In this document: piece by piece, positions 8,345-16,608 of the stretch
Position numbering within the stretch: position 1 is the stretch's first letter
Layout of the letters: the number at the start of each line of letters is the position of its first letter
Translations under genes and position numbers: made by a program
The notes under the pieces: model-generated
The model's input: only the letters and a program-made list of their open reading frames with translations
The model's database searches: none
Told to the model about the DNA's origin: nothing
Assembly: GCF_049472135.1 (NCBI RefSeq)
Contig: NZ_JBMOVV010000003.1
Coordinates: 1-64,000, forward strand
Source of the DNA: Arcobacter_B sp049472135
GTDB taxonomy: Bacteria > Campylobacterota > Campylobacteria > Campylobacterales > Arcobacteraceae
Reading direction: 5' to 3'
Length of the DNA: 64,000 nucleotides

Positions 8345-8659
8345 ATGAATGATGAGTTAGTACAACGAATCAAAAACAACCCTAAATATCAGGAGTTGGT
8401 AGAAAAGAGAAATGGGTTCTCTTTAAAGTTAGCTATTTTTGTATTAGTAATGTTCTATGCATATATTTTAACAATTGCATTTGAACCAACATTACTTGGT
8501 ATAAGAACTGGCGAAGGTGTGATGACTATTGCATTTCCTATTGCAGCAGGTATTATTATTGTTGGATTTATTACAACACTAGTTTATGTAAAAAGAGCTA
8601 ATGGTGAATTTGAAGATTTAACAAATGATATTAAAGAAGATGTAAAGGACTTAATGTAA
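8345..8659 (+). CDS. DUF485 inner-membrane protein, YjcH-like (copy 1)
   Basis: Protein of 104 residues with two membrane helices (about 26-46 and 60-82) and the DUF485 ends NNPKYQELVEKRNGFSLKL and FEDLTNDIKEDV. DUF485 proteins are the usual partners of ActP. Its stop overlaps the actP start (TAATG), so translation is coupled. It has a strong ribosome site (aaggaggca). The repeat-containing regulatory region at 8264 controls the pair. About 75% of its residues appear shared with the copy at 10660 by eye. Confidence 0.9.
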   Translation: MNDELVQRIKNNPKYQELVEKRNGFSLKLAIFVLVMFYAYILTIAFEPTLLGIRTGEGVMTIAFPIAAGIIIVGFITTLVYVKRANGEFEDLTNDIKEDVKDLM

Positions 8660-10308
8660 TGCTAAGAATATTAACACTTATTTCAATTTTCGCTGTAGCA
8701 ATGTTTGCTGCAGGTGATGCTAACTTCGAAGCTACAAAAAGAGAATTAAATATTCCTGCGATTATTATGTTCTTTATTTTTGTTGGTGGTACTTTAGGTA
8801 TTACATACTGGGCAGCTAAGAAAACTAAATCTGCATCTGACTTCTATACAGCAGGTGGAGGAATTTCTGGATTCCAAAATGGTATGGCAATTGCTGGTGA
8901 CTACATGTCTGCAGCATCATTCTTAGGTATTTCTGGACTTGTTTACTTAAGTGGTTATGACGGTTTAATTTATGCAGTTGGATTCCTAGTTGGATGGCCT
9001 GTAATTTTATTCTTAATGGCTGAGAAATTAAGAAACTTAGGTAAATTTACATTTGCAGATATTGCTGCTTATAGATTAAGCCAAAAAGAGATTAGAACAT
9101 TAGCAGCATTTGGTTCATTATCAGTTGTTACTTTATACCTTATTGCACAAATGGTTGGTTCAGGTAAACTGATTCAAGTATTATTTGGTTTAGAGTACGA
9201 GTACGCAGTTATCCTAGTTGGTGTTATGATGATTATTTACGTAACGTTTGGTGGTATGTTAGCTACTACTTGGGTTCAAATCATTAAAGCCGTATTATTA
9301 CTTTCAGGTGTAACTTTCATGGGCTTCATGGTACTAAGTCACTTTGGATTCTCTTTTGAAGCACTAGCTACAAAAGCTGTTGAGACACATGAAAAAGGTC
9401 AAGCAATTATGGAGCCAGGTGGATTTATTTCTGATCCTATTTCAGCTATTTCTTTAGGTATGGCCTTAATGCTTGGTACTGCTGGTTTACCTCACGTACT
9501 AATGAGATTCTTTACTGTTGGTAATGCTAAAGAGGCTAGAAAATCTGTTGTTTATGCTACTGGATTTATCGGTTACTTCTACTTAGTAATTGCTGTAATT
9601 GGTTTAGGTGCAATCGTATTCTTAAACTCTGATGCAGGTGCTGCTTACTTTGTTGATGGTAAGTTATTTGGTGGAAACAACATGGCTGCTATTCACTTAT
9701 CACATATTGTTGGTGGAAATGTATTCTTAGGATTCATCTCAGCTGTTGCATTTGCTACAATCTTAGCAGTTGTTGCAGGTCTTACTCTTGCTGGTGCATC
9801 TGCAATTTCACATGATATTTATGCTTGTGTAATTAATCCAAATGCTACAGAAGAGCAAGAAATTAGAGTTTCTAAAATCGCTGTTATTACTATTGGTGTA
9901 ATTGGTGTTGTACTTGGTATTGCATTTGAAAACCAAAATATCGCATTCATGGTTGGTCTTGCATTTGCTATTGCTGCATCTGCTAACTTCCCTATTTTAT
10001 TCTTATCTATTTACTGGAGAGGATTAACAACAAGAGGTGCTTACATTGGTGGATTTATTGGTTTAGCAACTGCTGTTATTTTAGTTGTAATCGGACCAAT
10101 CGTATGGGTTCAAATTTTAGGAAATGAAGAAGCTTTATTCCCTTATAAACACCCTGCTCTATTCTCTGTAACTGTTGCATTCCTTGCAATTTGGTTCTTC
10201 TCGAAAACAGATAATTCTCAAAGAGCAAAAGACGAAAAAGAATTATTTGAAGCTCAAAATGTTAGAGCAAACACTGGAATTGGTGCAGCAGGAGCTGTTG
10301 ATCACTAA
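8659..10308 (+). CDS. actP: Cation/acetate symporter ActP (copy 1)
   Basis: SSS-family acetate permease of 549 residues, the same length as E. coli ActP. A cleavable-looking N-terminal hydrophobic segment ending FAAGDA is followed by about 13 membrane helices. ActP hallmarks are plain: SDFYTAGGGISGFQNGMAIAG, FGGMLATTWVQIIKA, MLGTAGLPHVLMRFFTV, GGNNMAA and the C-terminal IWFFSKTDNS. It imports acetate (and in E. coli glycolate) with a cation, feeding the pta-ackA pathway encoded at 15579-17805. A strong terminator follows. The tandem paralog at 10974 is closely similar. Confidence 0.93.
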   Translation: MLRILTLISIFAVAMFAAGDANFEATKRELNIPAIIMFFIFVGGTLGITYWAAKKTKSASDFYTAGGGISGFQNGMAIAGDYMSAASFLGISGLVYLSGYDGLIYAVGFLVGWPVILFLMAEKLRNLGKFTFADIAAYRLSQKEIRTLAAFGSLSVVTLYLIAQMVGSGKLIQVLFGLEYEYAVILVGVMMIIYVTFGGMLATTWVQIIKAVLLLSGVTFMGFMVLSHFGFSFEALATKAVETHEKGQAIMEPGGFISDPISAISLGMALMLGTAGLPHVLMRFFTVGNAKEARKSVVYATGFIGYFYLVIAVIGLGAIVFLNSDAGAAYFVDGKLFGGNNMAAIHLSHIVGGNVFLGFISAVAFATILAVVAGLTLAGASAISHDIYACVINPNATEEQEIRVSKIAVITIGVIGVVLGIAFENQNIAFMVGLAFAIAASANFPILFLSIYWRGLTTRGAYIGGFIGLATAVILVVIGPIVWVQILGNEEALFPYKHPALFSVTVAFLAIWFFSKTDNSQRAKDEKELFEAQNVRANTGIGAAGAVDH

Positions 10309-10315
10309 TTCTAAA

Positions 10316-10350
10316 TTACTAAAGAGATTTTTCTCTTTAGTAACATTTTT
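10316..10350 (+). terminator. Intrinsic terminator after actP copy 1
   Basis: Perfect 11-bp stem ttactaaagag/ctctttagtaa (10316-10326 and 10333-10343) with a 6-nt loop, followed by cattttt. It separates the two actP units, so they are transcribed independently. Confidence 0.85.
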
Positions 10351-10567
10351 ATAACAACTATTACTAATATTCACACTAAAATACAATTTATAAATCACTT
10401 TCTGAAACTATTAAATTTTACTTAAAAAACATAATTAATTCTAATATATAATCATAGCATTTTGTGTTACTTTTTTACATTTTTTACATTTTATTTACAT
10501 ATTTAATCAATTTTTTTTAAGTTTAAATAATTTTTTGTATGTATAATGAATAGTGTTTTTTCTTATT
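10351..10567 (+). other. Long AT-rich regulatory spacer upstream of actP copy 2
   Basis: No gene is visible here. The stretch contains three TTTACAT words at 10474-10480, 10483-10489 and 10494-10500 (spacings 9 and 11 bp) within a T-rich tract. They may be a second regulator's site or simple low-complexity DNA. The region is far longer than most spacers in this window, which suggests promoter input beyond the TGCTA repeat. Confidence 0.4.
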
Positions 10568-10583
10568 TGCTACTCTAATGCTA
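10568..10583 (+). promoter_or_regulatory. TGCTA-N6-TGCTA direct repeat upstream of DUF485-actP (copy 2)
   Basis: TGCTA occurs at 10568-10572 and 10579-10583, an exact 11-bp period. The spacer CTCTAA resembles CACTAA at the actP1 site, so this pair and the one at 8264 are near-identical over 16 bp. A possible -10 (TAAGAA, 10608-10613) lies at nearly the same distance as at actP1. Confidence 0.6.
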
Positions 10584-10659
10584 TATAAATATTAGTTTTA
10601 GTGCAAGTAAGAATTAGTTTTATGCATAATTTTTATGCAATAACGAAAAAGGAAGCAGA

Positions 10660-10974
10660 ATGAACGAAAAGTTAGTAGAGAGGATTGACAATAACCCTAA
10701 ATATCATGAGCTTGTTTCAAAAAGAAATAGCTTTGGTATCAAATTAGGGATATTTGTATTAGTGATGTTTTATGCATATATCTTAACAATTGCATTTAAC
10801 AAAGAAATTTTAGCAACAAAAATAGGTGATGGTTTAACAACTATTGCATTTCCTATTGCATTAGCTATCTTAGTTATCAGTTTTATCACAACAGTGATTT
10901 ATGTTAGAAGAGCAAATGGGGAGTTTGAAGACCTAACAAATGAAATTAAAGAAGATGTAAAGGATTTAGTGTAA
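10660..10974 (+). CDS. DUF485 inner-membrane protein, YjcH-like (copy 2)
   Basis: Protein of 104 residues, paralog of 8345-8659, with the same NNPKYHELVSKRNSFGIKL start, two membrane helices and EDLTNEIKEDVKDLV end. Its stop overlaps the following actP ATG. It is preceded by a ggaagc ribosome site and the TGCTA repeat at 10568. A whole DUF485-actP unit was duplicated in tandem. Confidence 0.9.
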   Translation: MNEKLVERIDNNPKYHELVSKRNSFGIKLGIFVLVMFYAYILTIAFNKEILATKIGDGLTTIAFPIALAILVISFITTVIYVRRANGEFEDLTNEIKEDVKDLV

Positions 10975-12623
10975 TGTTTAGAATTTTAGCGCTTATTTCA
11001 GTTATTGCTTTAACAGCATTTGCAGCAGGTGATGCATCTTTTGAAGCTACAAAAAGAGAATTAAATATTCCTGCAATTATTATGTTCTTCATATTTATTT
11101 TAGGAACATTAGGTTTAACATACTGGGCAGCAAAAAAAACAAAATCTGCTAGCGACTTCTACACAGCTGGTGGAGGAATTACAGGTTTTCAAAATGGTTT
11201 AGCAATTGCAGGTGATTATATGTCAGCAGCTGCGTTCTTAGGTGTATCTGGTCTTATTTACATGAAAGGTTATGATGGAGTTATCTATGCTGTATCATTC
11301 TTAGTTGGTTGGCCAATTATTCTTTTCTTCATGGCGGAGAAGTTAAGAAACTTAGGTAAGTTTACATTTACAGATATTGCTGCATATAGATTAGGTCAAA
11401 AACAAATCAGAACATTAGCTGCATTTGGTACTATCTCTGTTGTTATATTATACCTTATTGCACAAATGGTTGGTGCTGGTAAACTAATTCAAGTTTTATT
11501 TGGTATGGAGTATGAATTTGCAGTAATCCTTGTTGGTGTTATGATGATTATTTACGTAACATTTGGTGGTATGCTTGCAACTACATGGGTTCAAATTATC
11601 AAAGCATGTTTACTTTTATCTGGTGTTTCATTTATGGCTATCATGGTTCTATATCACTTTGATTTTAGTTTTGAATCTTTAGCTGTTTCTGCAGTTGAAA
11701 ATCACAGTGCAGGTGAATCAATTTTAGCTCCAGGTGGATTTATTTCTGATCCTATTTCAGCTATTTCTTTAGGTATGGCTTTAATGCTAGGAACTGCTGG
11801 TCTTCCTCACGTATTAATGAGATTCTTTACAGTTGGTAATGCTAAAGAAGCTAGAAAATCTGTTGTTTATGCAACTGGTTTTGTTGGGTACTTCTGGATT
11901 ATTATTACAATCGTTGGTTTTGGTGCAATTGCTTTCTTAAACTCTGATGCAGGTGCTGCGTACTTTGTTGATGGTAAGTTATTTGGTGGAAACAATATGG
12001 CATCTATTCACTTATCACACATGTTAGGTGGTAATGCATTCCTAGGATTTATTTCAGCTGTTGCATTTGCTACTATTTTAGCAGTTGTTTCTGGTCTTAC
12101 ATTATCAGCAGCAGGTGCTATTTCACATGACCTTTACGCAAATGTAATTAACACAAACTCTACAGATGAGCAAGTTGTTAAAGTATCTAGATATACGGTT
12201 GTTTTAGTTGGTATTGTTGGTGTTACTTTAGGTATTGCATTTGAACAACAAAATATTGCTTATATGGTTGGTCTTGCATTTGGTATTGCAGCATCTGCTA
12301 ACTTCCCAATTTTATTCTTATCAATTTATTGGTCTCAATTAACAACAAGAGGAGCATTCTTAGGTGGATTATGTGGTCTTATCTCTGCTGTTACACTTGT
12401 AATTGTTGGACCAATTGTATGGGTACAAATCTTAGGAAATGAAGAAGCTTTATTCCCTTATAAACACCCTGCTCTATTCTCTGTAACAATTGCGTTTGTT
12501 GCTATTTGGTTCTTCTCTAAGACAGATAGTTCTGAGAAAGGTAAAGCAGAAAAAGAATTATTCAAAGCTCAAAATATTAGAGCAAATACAGGTATTGGTG
12601 CAGCAGGAGCTGTTGATCACTAA
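10974..12623 (+). CDS. actP: Cation/acetate symporter ActP (copy 2)
   Basis: Second ActP, again 549 residues, with the same motifs as copy 1 (SDFYTAGGGITGFQNGLAIAG, MLGTAGLPHVLMRFFTV, GGNNMASIHLSH). Most differences from copy 1 are conservative. Some stretches are identical at DNA level for 50 bp or more (for example around codons for ILGNEEALFPYKHPALFSVT), which suggests gene conversion. It is followed by a terminator and then by the second DUF294/exonuclease pair. Two ActP copies may provide different affinity or expression ranges (inference). Confidence 0.93.
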   Translation: MFRILALISVIALTAFAAGDASFEATKRELNIPAIIMFFIFILGTLGLTYWAAKKTKSASDFYTAGGGITGFQNGLAIAGDYMSAAAFLGVSGLIYMKGYDGVIYAVSFLVGWPIILFFMAEKLRNLGKFTFTDIAAYRLGQKQIRTLAAFGTISVVILYLIAQMVGAGKLIQVLFGMEYEFAVILVGVMMIIYVTFGGMLATTWVQIIKACLLLSGVSFMAIMVLYHFDFSFESLAVSAVENHSAGESILAPGGFISDPISAISLGMALMLGTAGLPHVLMRFFTVGNAKEARKSVVYATGFVGYFWIIITIVGFGAIAFLNSDAGAAYFVDGKLFGGNNMASIHLSHMLGGNAFLGFISAVAFATILAVVSGLTLSAAGAISHDLYANVINTNSTDEQVVKVSRYTVVLVGIVGVTLGIAFEQQNIAYMVGLAFGIAASANFPILFLSIYWSQLTTRGAFLGGLCGLISAVTLVIVGPIVWVQILGNEEALFPYKHPALFSVTIAFVAIWFFSKTDSSEKGKAEKELFKAQNIRANTGIGAAGAVDH

Positions 12624-12631
12624 GCCTTTTA

Positions 12632-12666
12632 AAATATCAAAGAACTTCGTTTCTTTGATATTTATT
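12632..12666 (+). terminator. Hairpin terminator after actP copy 2
   Basis: Perfect 13-bp stem (12632-12644 with 12651-12663) around the loop cttcgt. The T-tract is short and interrupted. Confidence 0.75.
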
Positions 12667-12806
12667 ATTACTTACTAAATTTTAAAATCTTTCTTATAAA
12701 CATATTATAAAAATTTCTTATATCTTTTTTTACACTATTTAATTCTAGTAATTATTATTTTATTTTTTATTGGCTAAAATATATTAAGATAAATTAGGAA
12801 GCATAA

Positions 12807-14648
12807 ATGAGTATATTAGAACAAAAAGCATTTTTAAGTTCAATTCATCCTTTTGAACATTTAACAAAAGTTCAACTAGATGAATTTTCAGAACATATTG
12901 ACATTGTATATTTTAAAAAAGATGAGATAATACAAAAACAAGGGGAAGAACCTAAGTTTTTATATTTTGTATTAAAAGGTATTGTTCAAGAGAAACAAGA
13001 AGATGAAGTTTTATCTATCTTTTCAAAAAATGAACTATTCGATGCTATTTCATTAATTGAAAACTATTCAAAACATACATTTGTTACAGCACAAGAAACA
13101 ATCTGTTATTCTCTACCAAGAGAAGTATTTATAAAAACGCTACATGCAAATTCTGAATTAGAGAGTTACTTTTTTCAATCTATTTCTCAAAAGTTAAACA
13201 ATCACATAAACCAAGAAAAAAACAAAGAAATTGCAAATATCATGGTTGCAAAAGTAAAAGACGCAAATGTGCATAGAGCAGTAATCACAGATACAAACAA
13301 AACTATTTTTGAAGCAGCAACAATAATCAAAGAAGAAAAAGTTCCTACTCTACTTCTAAAAGATGAAAATGAAGAGCTATATATTGTTACAGATTCTGAT
13401 TTTAGACAAAAAGTAATTTTAAATAGAATGGACTTTGATGACAAAATTGTAAAAATTGCAACAAAAGGTTTAGTTTATGTAAATGAAAACGACTTCTTAT
13501 TTAATGCTCAACTTATCATGGCAAAACATGGTCTAAAAAGAGTTGTTGTAAGAAATGACCAAAATAAGATAGTTGGAATATTAGACCAAATATCTTTATC
13601 ATCATTCTTCGCAACAAATACTTTTTCTGTATCAAATGAAATTGTTAAAGCAGAAACAATTGAAGAGCTAAAAGTAGCATCCCTATCATTTATTAAAATT
13701 GTTAAGTCATTAAATGCAAAAGGTGTAAAAATTGAATTTATTTCTAAACTAATAAATCAACTTAATAAAAAGCTTTTAGCAAAACTATTTAGTTTCCTAG
13801 CACCCGAAGAACTAAAAGGTAAATCTTGTTTAGTTGTAATGGGTAGTGAAGGAAGAAGTGAACAAATACTAAAAACGGATCAAGATAATGCATTAATTCT
13901 TGATGATGATTGCCAAATTAGTGATGAGAAACTAAATGAGTTTACTCAAAAGTTTACACAAACACTTGTGGATTTTGGTTTTCCTAGATGTGAAGGGAAT
14001 ATCATGGTTTCAAATCCATATTGGACAAGAAGAAAAAAAGATTTTAAAGATTTAATCTACTCTTGGGTAAATGAACCTTCTCCTGATAATATGATGAATA
14101 CTGCAATTTTCTATGATTCTATTTGTGTTGCAGGAAATAAACAAATTATTTTGAATTTGAAAGAGTACTTATTTAATGTTGTAGGAAATACACAAACTTT
14201 CAATTCACAGTTTGCAAAAGTAATTACAAATTTTGATGTTCCATTAGGATTTTTTGATGGATTTGTTTTTGACAGTGATGATAAAGAACACAAAAATGAA
14301 CTAGATATTAAAAAAGGTGGTATTTTTATTTTAGTTCAAAGTGTTAGAGCCTTATCTTTAGAGAAAAAACTTTTTAATACAAATACTACTAAAAGAGTTA
14401 AGGCACTAAAACAGTTAGGTGTATTTGATGATGAGTTTGCACAAGAAGTTATTATGGCATTTAACTTTTTATCAAGTCTAAAACTAAAATCTAACCTTGA
14501 AAAAATTGATAAAAAAGAGAAAATTGATAATTATATCAATCCTGATGATTTAAATACAATGCAAAAAGACTTATTAAAAGACTCTTTCAAAATTGTAAAT
14601 AAGTTAAAAAAGAAATTAGAATACCACTTTAAGTTGAATTATGTTTAG
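12807..14648 (+). CDS. cNMP-fold/CBS/DUF294 nucleotidyltransferase-like protein (copy 2)
   Basis: Protein of 613 residues, colinear with the copy at 5665. It has a cNMP-like fold (about 12-130), CBS pair (about 148-270), nucleotidyltransferase domain with MGSEGRSEQ (345-353) and TDQDNA (Asp358, Asp360), then DUF294_C. The catalytic motifs fall at identical residue numbers in both copies. The copies otherwise diverge clearly (SIHPFEHLT against KIHPFEVLS and so on), more than the two ActPs do. The gene overlaps the downstream exonuclease by 8 bp. No TGCTA pair is seen in the spacer upstream. Role unknown; see copy 1. Confidence 0.85.
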   Translation: MSILEQKAFLSSIHPFEHLTKVQLDEFSEHIDIVYFKKDEIIQKQGEEPKFLYFVLKGIVQEKQEDEVLSIFSKNELFDAISLIENYSKHTFVTAQETICYSLPREVFIKTLHANSELESYFFQSISQKLNNHINQEKNKEIANIMVAKVKDANVHRAVITDTNKTIFEAATIIKEEKVPTLLLKDENEELYIVTDSDFRQKVILNRMDFDDKIVKIATKGLVYVNENDFLFNAQLIMAKHGLKRVVVRNDQNKIVGILDQISLSSFFATNTFSVSNEIVKAETIEELKVASLSFIKIVKSLNAKGVKIEFISKLINQLNKKLLAKLFSFLAPEELKGKSCLVVMGSEGRSEQILKTDQDNALILDDDCQISDEKLNEFTQKFTQTLVDFGFPRCEGNIMVSNPYWTRRKKDFKDLIYSWVNEPSPDNMMNTAIFYDSICVAGNKQIILNLKEYLFNVVGNTQTFNSQFAKVITNFDVPLGFFDGFVFDSDDKEHKNELDIKKGGIFILVQSVRALSLEKKLFNTNTTKRVKALKQLGVFDDEFAQEVIMAFNFLSSLKLKSNLEKIDKKEKIDNYINPDDLNTMQKDLLKDSFKIVNKLKKKLEYHFKLNYV

Positions 14649-15261
14649 AACAATAAAAAACTATTTTAATAAGAAAAATTTAAAAGATGAAAAATATCTA
14701 TACTTATTTGATAAACCACACGAAGATGAGTATGTTTGTTTTGATTGTGAAACAACAGGTCTTGATCCTAAAAAAGATGAAATTATTTCAATTGGAGCAG
14801 TAATTATAAAAGACAATACTGTAGTTTCAAGTAGAAAGTTTGTAAAGTTTATTAAACCTAAAACAAAACTTCAAGAAGATGCAATAAAAGTTCATCATAT
14901 CAGAGAGATGGATTTAGAAGATGCATTAGATATTGATGATGTTATTTACGAATTTTTAGAGTATATTGGAAATAGAACTTTGGTTGGATACTATTTAGAG
15001 TTTGATATAGCAATGATTGATAAGTATTTAAAACCAAGACTAGGAATTAACTTACCAAATAAAAGAGTAGAAGTTTCTGGTATTTATCATGACTATAAAA
15101 TTGAAACAATTCCACAAGGAAATATCGATTTAAGATTTGATACTATTATGAATGAACTTGAAATTCCATTTATGGGAAAACATGATGCTTATAATGATGC
15201 TCTTATGACATCACTAATTTTTCTTAAGCTTAAGAATATTCCAAAGTTAAAAATAAGCTAA
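14641..15261 (+). CDS. DEDDh-type 3'-5' exonuclease, DnaQ-like (copy 2)
   Basis: Protein of 206 residues, paralog of 7482-8114. Catalytic residues lie at the same positions: Asp35 and Glu37 in CFDCETTGL, Asp122 in GYYLEFDIAMI, His181 and Asp186 in GKHDAYNDA. Both copies being intact argues that each is functional. The overlap with the DUF294 gene (ATG inside its last codons) again couples the pair. The basic N-terminal extension of about 28 residues is conserved in both copies and may contact the DUF294 partner or nucleic acid (inference). Confidence 0.87.
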   Translation: MFRTIKNYFNKKNLKDEKYLYLFDKPHEDEYVCFDCETTGLDPKKDEIISIGAVIIKDNTVVSSRKFVKFIKPKTKLQEDAIKVHHIREMDLEDALDIDDVIYEFLEYIGNRTLVGYYLEFDIAMIDKYLKPRLGINLPNKRVEVSGIYHDYKIETIPQGNIDLRFDTIMNELEIPFMGKHDAYNDALMTSLIFLKLKNIPKLKIS

Positions 15262-15282
15262 ATTTCTAAAAAGTGTAACCTT

Positions 15283-15313
15283 TTGACAAAAGTACTACAT
15301 TTACTTTTGTCAA
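15283..15313 (+). other. 12-bp perfect inverted repeat after exonuclease copy 2
   Basis: ttgacaaaagta (15283-15294) and tacttttgtcaa (15302-15313) flank the loop ctacatt. There is no T-tract after it, so it is either a non-canonical terminator for the upstream pair or a dimeric protein-binding site in the pta upstream region. Confidence 0.5.
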
Positions 15314-15511
15314 TTACTAATAACGCTAAATTTTTATTCATTTTGTACAACTTTAGTACAAACAATATGTAAAATATAACACTCAAAGCCCAATTAGAGC
15401 ATATTTTATTACGATTTTTCACATTTTGATTTTTTTATAAATATTATGTATATTTTATGTACTTTTTGAAAAATATAATATACAATATAAACGATCAAGA
15501 TTATAAACCAA
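15314..15511 (+). other. AT-rich upstream region of pta without genes
   Basis: About 200 bp with no coding signal. It holds AT-rich tracts and a few short palindromic words, but I see no clear second operator. Together with the hairpin before it, it makes a 317-bp gene-free stretch ending in the TGCTA repeat and promoter. Confidence 0.4.
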
Positions 15512-15544
15512 TGCTATTTTTTTGCTACGGTTATAAATTATAAT
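15512..15544 (+). promoter_or_regulatory. TGCTA-N6-TGCTA repeat and -10 element upstream of pta-ackA
   Basis: TGCTA occurs at 15512-15516 and 15523-15527, an exact 11-bp period. A perfect TATAAT lies at 15539-15544, so the repeat covers the -35 area, typical of an activated promoter. This places pta-ackA under the same probable control as the three transport units. Confidence 0.62.
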
Positions 15545-15578
15545 CTTTCACAAGTTTTAAAGTAGAAAGGATAACTTA

Positions 15579-16574
15579 ATGGGTTTAATTAAAAGCATTA
15601 AAGAAAAAGCAAAGTTACAGTTAAGAACTATCGTTCTTCCAGAGACAGAAGATGAGAGAGTATTAAAAGCTACTCAAAAAGTTCTTGAAGAGAAAACTGC
15701 AAATGTTATATTAATTGGTAATGAAGAAACAATCAAATCTGATGCTTCATCATGTGATGCGAACATTGAAGGAGCAACAATTGTTGACCCTAAAAAGTTT
15801 GAAAACATTGATAGATATATTGATGAATTAGTTGAACTTAGAAAGAAAAAAGGTTTAACAAGAGAAGAAGCTACTGAAATCATGTTAAACGAGCCAAGAT
15901 TCTTTGGTTGTATGATGGTAAGACTTGGAGATGCTGATGGTCTAGTTGCTGGATCAAACTCACCAACTGCTGATGTTTTAAAAGCTGCTATTCAAGTTAT
16001 TAAAACTGCACCTGGTATTAACACAGTTTCATCTGCATTTATTATGGAGACAGCTGATGGTAAATTTGGTGATAATGGATTAATTTTATTTGCAGACTGT
16101 GCAGTAATTCCTGAGCCAAATGCTGAGCAATTAGCTGATATTGCTTGTGCTACTGCTGCTACTGCTAATTCTGTTGTTGGATTAGATCCAAGAGTTGCAA
16201 TGTTATCATTCTCAACAAAAGGAAGTGCAAACCACCCATTAGTTGATAAAGTACAATACGCTGTAGATATTTTACAAGAAAGAAATGTTGATTTCTCATT
16301 TGATGGTGAGATGCAAGCTGATGCTGCTATCGTTGAAGCAATTGGAGCTAAAAAAGCACCAGATTCAGAAGTAGCTGGAAAAGCAAATGTTCTTGTATTC
16401 CCTGATTTACAATCAGGTAACATTGGTTACAAATTAGTTCAAAGATTTGCTGGAGCTGCAGCACACGGTCCAGTTGTTCAAGGTTTAGCAAAACCAGTTA
16501 ATGACCTATCAAGAGGTTGTTCAGTTGACGATATCGCGAACTTAGTAGCTATTACAGCAACACAAATCAAATAA
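15579..16574 (+). CDS. pta: Phosphate acetyltransferase
   Basis: Short-form Pta of 331 residues, lacking the N-terminal DRTGG-type regulatory domains of the E. coli enzyme. It interconverts acetyl phosphate plus CoA and acetyl-CoA in the cytoplasm. PTA family signatures include IVLPETEDERVLKA at the start, GLVAGSNSPTADVLKAAIQ and GEMQADAAIVE. It forms an operon with ackA (34-bp gap). With ActP and AckA it would allow growth on, or excretion of, acetate. A ggataa ribosome site precedes the ATG. Confidence 0.94.
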   Translation: MGLIKSIKEKAKLQLRTIVLPETEDERVLKATQKVLEEKTANVILIGNEETIKSDASSCDANIEGATIVDPKKFENIDRYIDELVELRKKKGLTREEATEIMLNEPRFFGCMMVRLGDADGLVAGSNSPTADVLKAAIQVIKTAPGINTVSSAFIMETADGKFGDNGLILFADCAVIPEPNAEQLADIACATAATANSVVGLDPRVAMLSFSTKGSANHPLVDKVQYAVDILQERNVDFSFDGEMQADAAIVEAIGAKKAPDSEVAGKANVLVFPDLQSGNIGYKLVQRFAGAAAHGPVVQGLAKPVNDLSRGCSVDDIANLVAITATQIK

Positions 16575-16608
16575 TTAAAACGAAATAAAATTTAAAAGGA
16601 AGCAAAAT

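Noticed and set aside
12490..12678. A 62-codon frame overlapping the actP2 3' end
   Set aside because: It reads another frame through conserved ActP codons, has no ribosome site and continues into the terminator; it is an overlap artefact.
13202..13444. Minus-strand frame inside the DUF294 copy 2 gene
   Set aside because: Low-complexity Ser/Phe-rich translation typical of the reverse of an AT-rich gene; no start signals.
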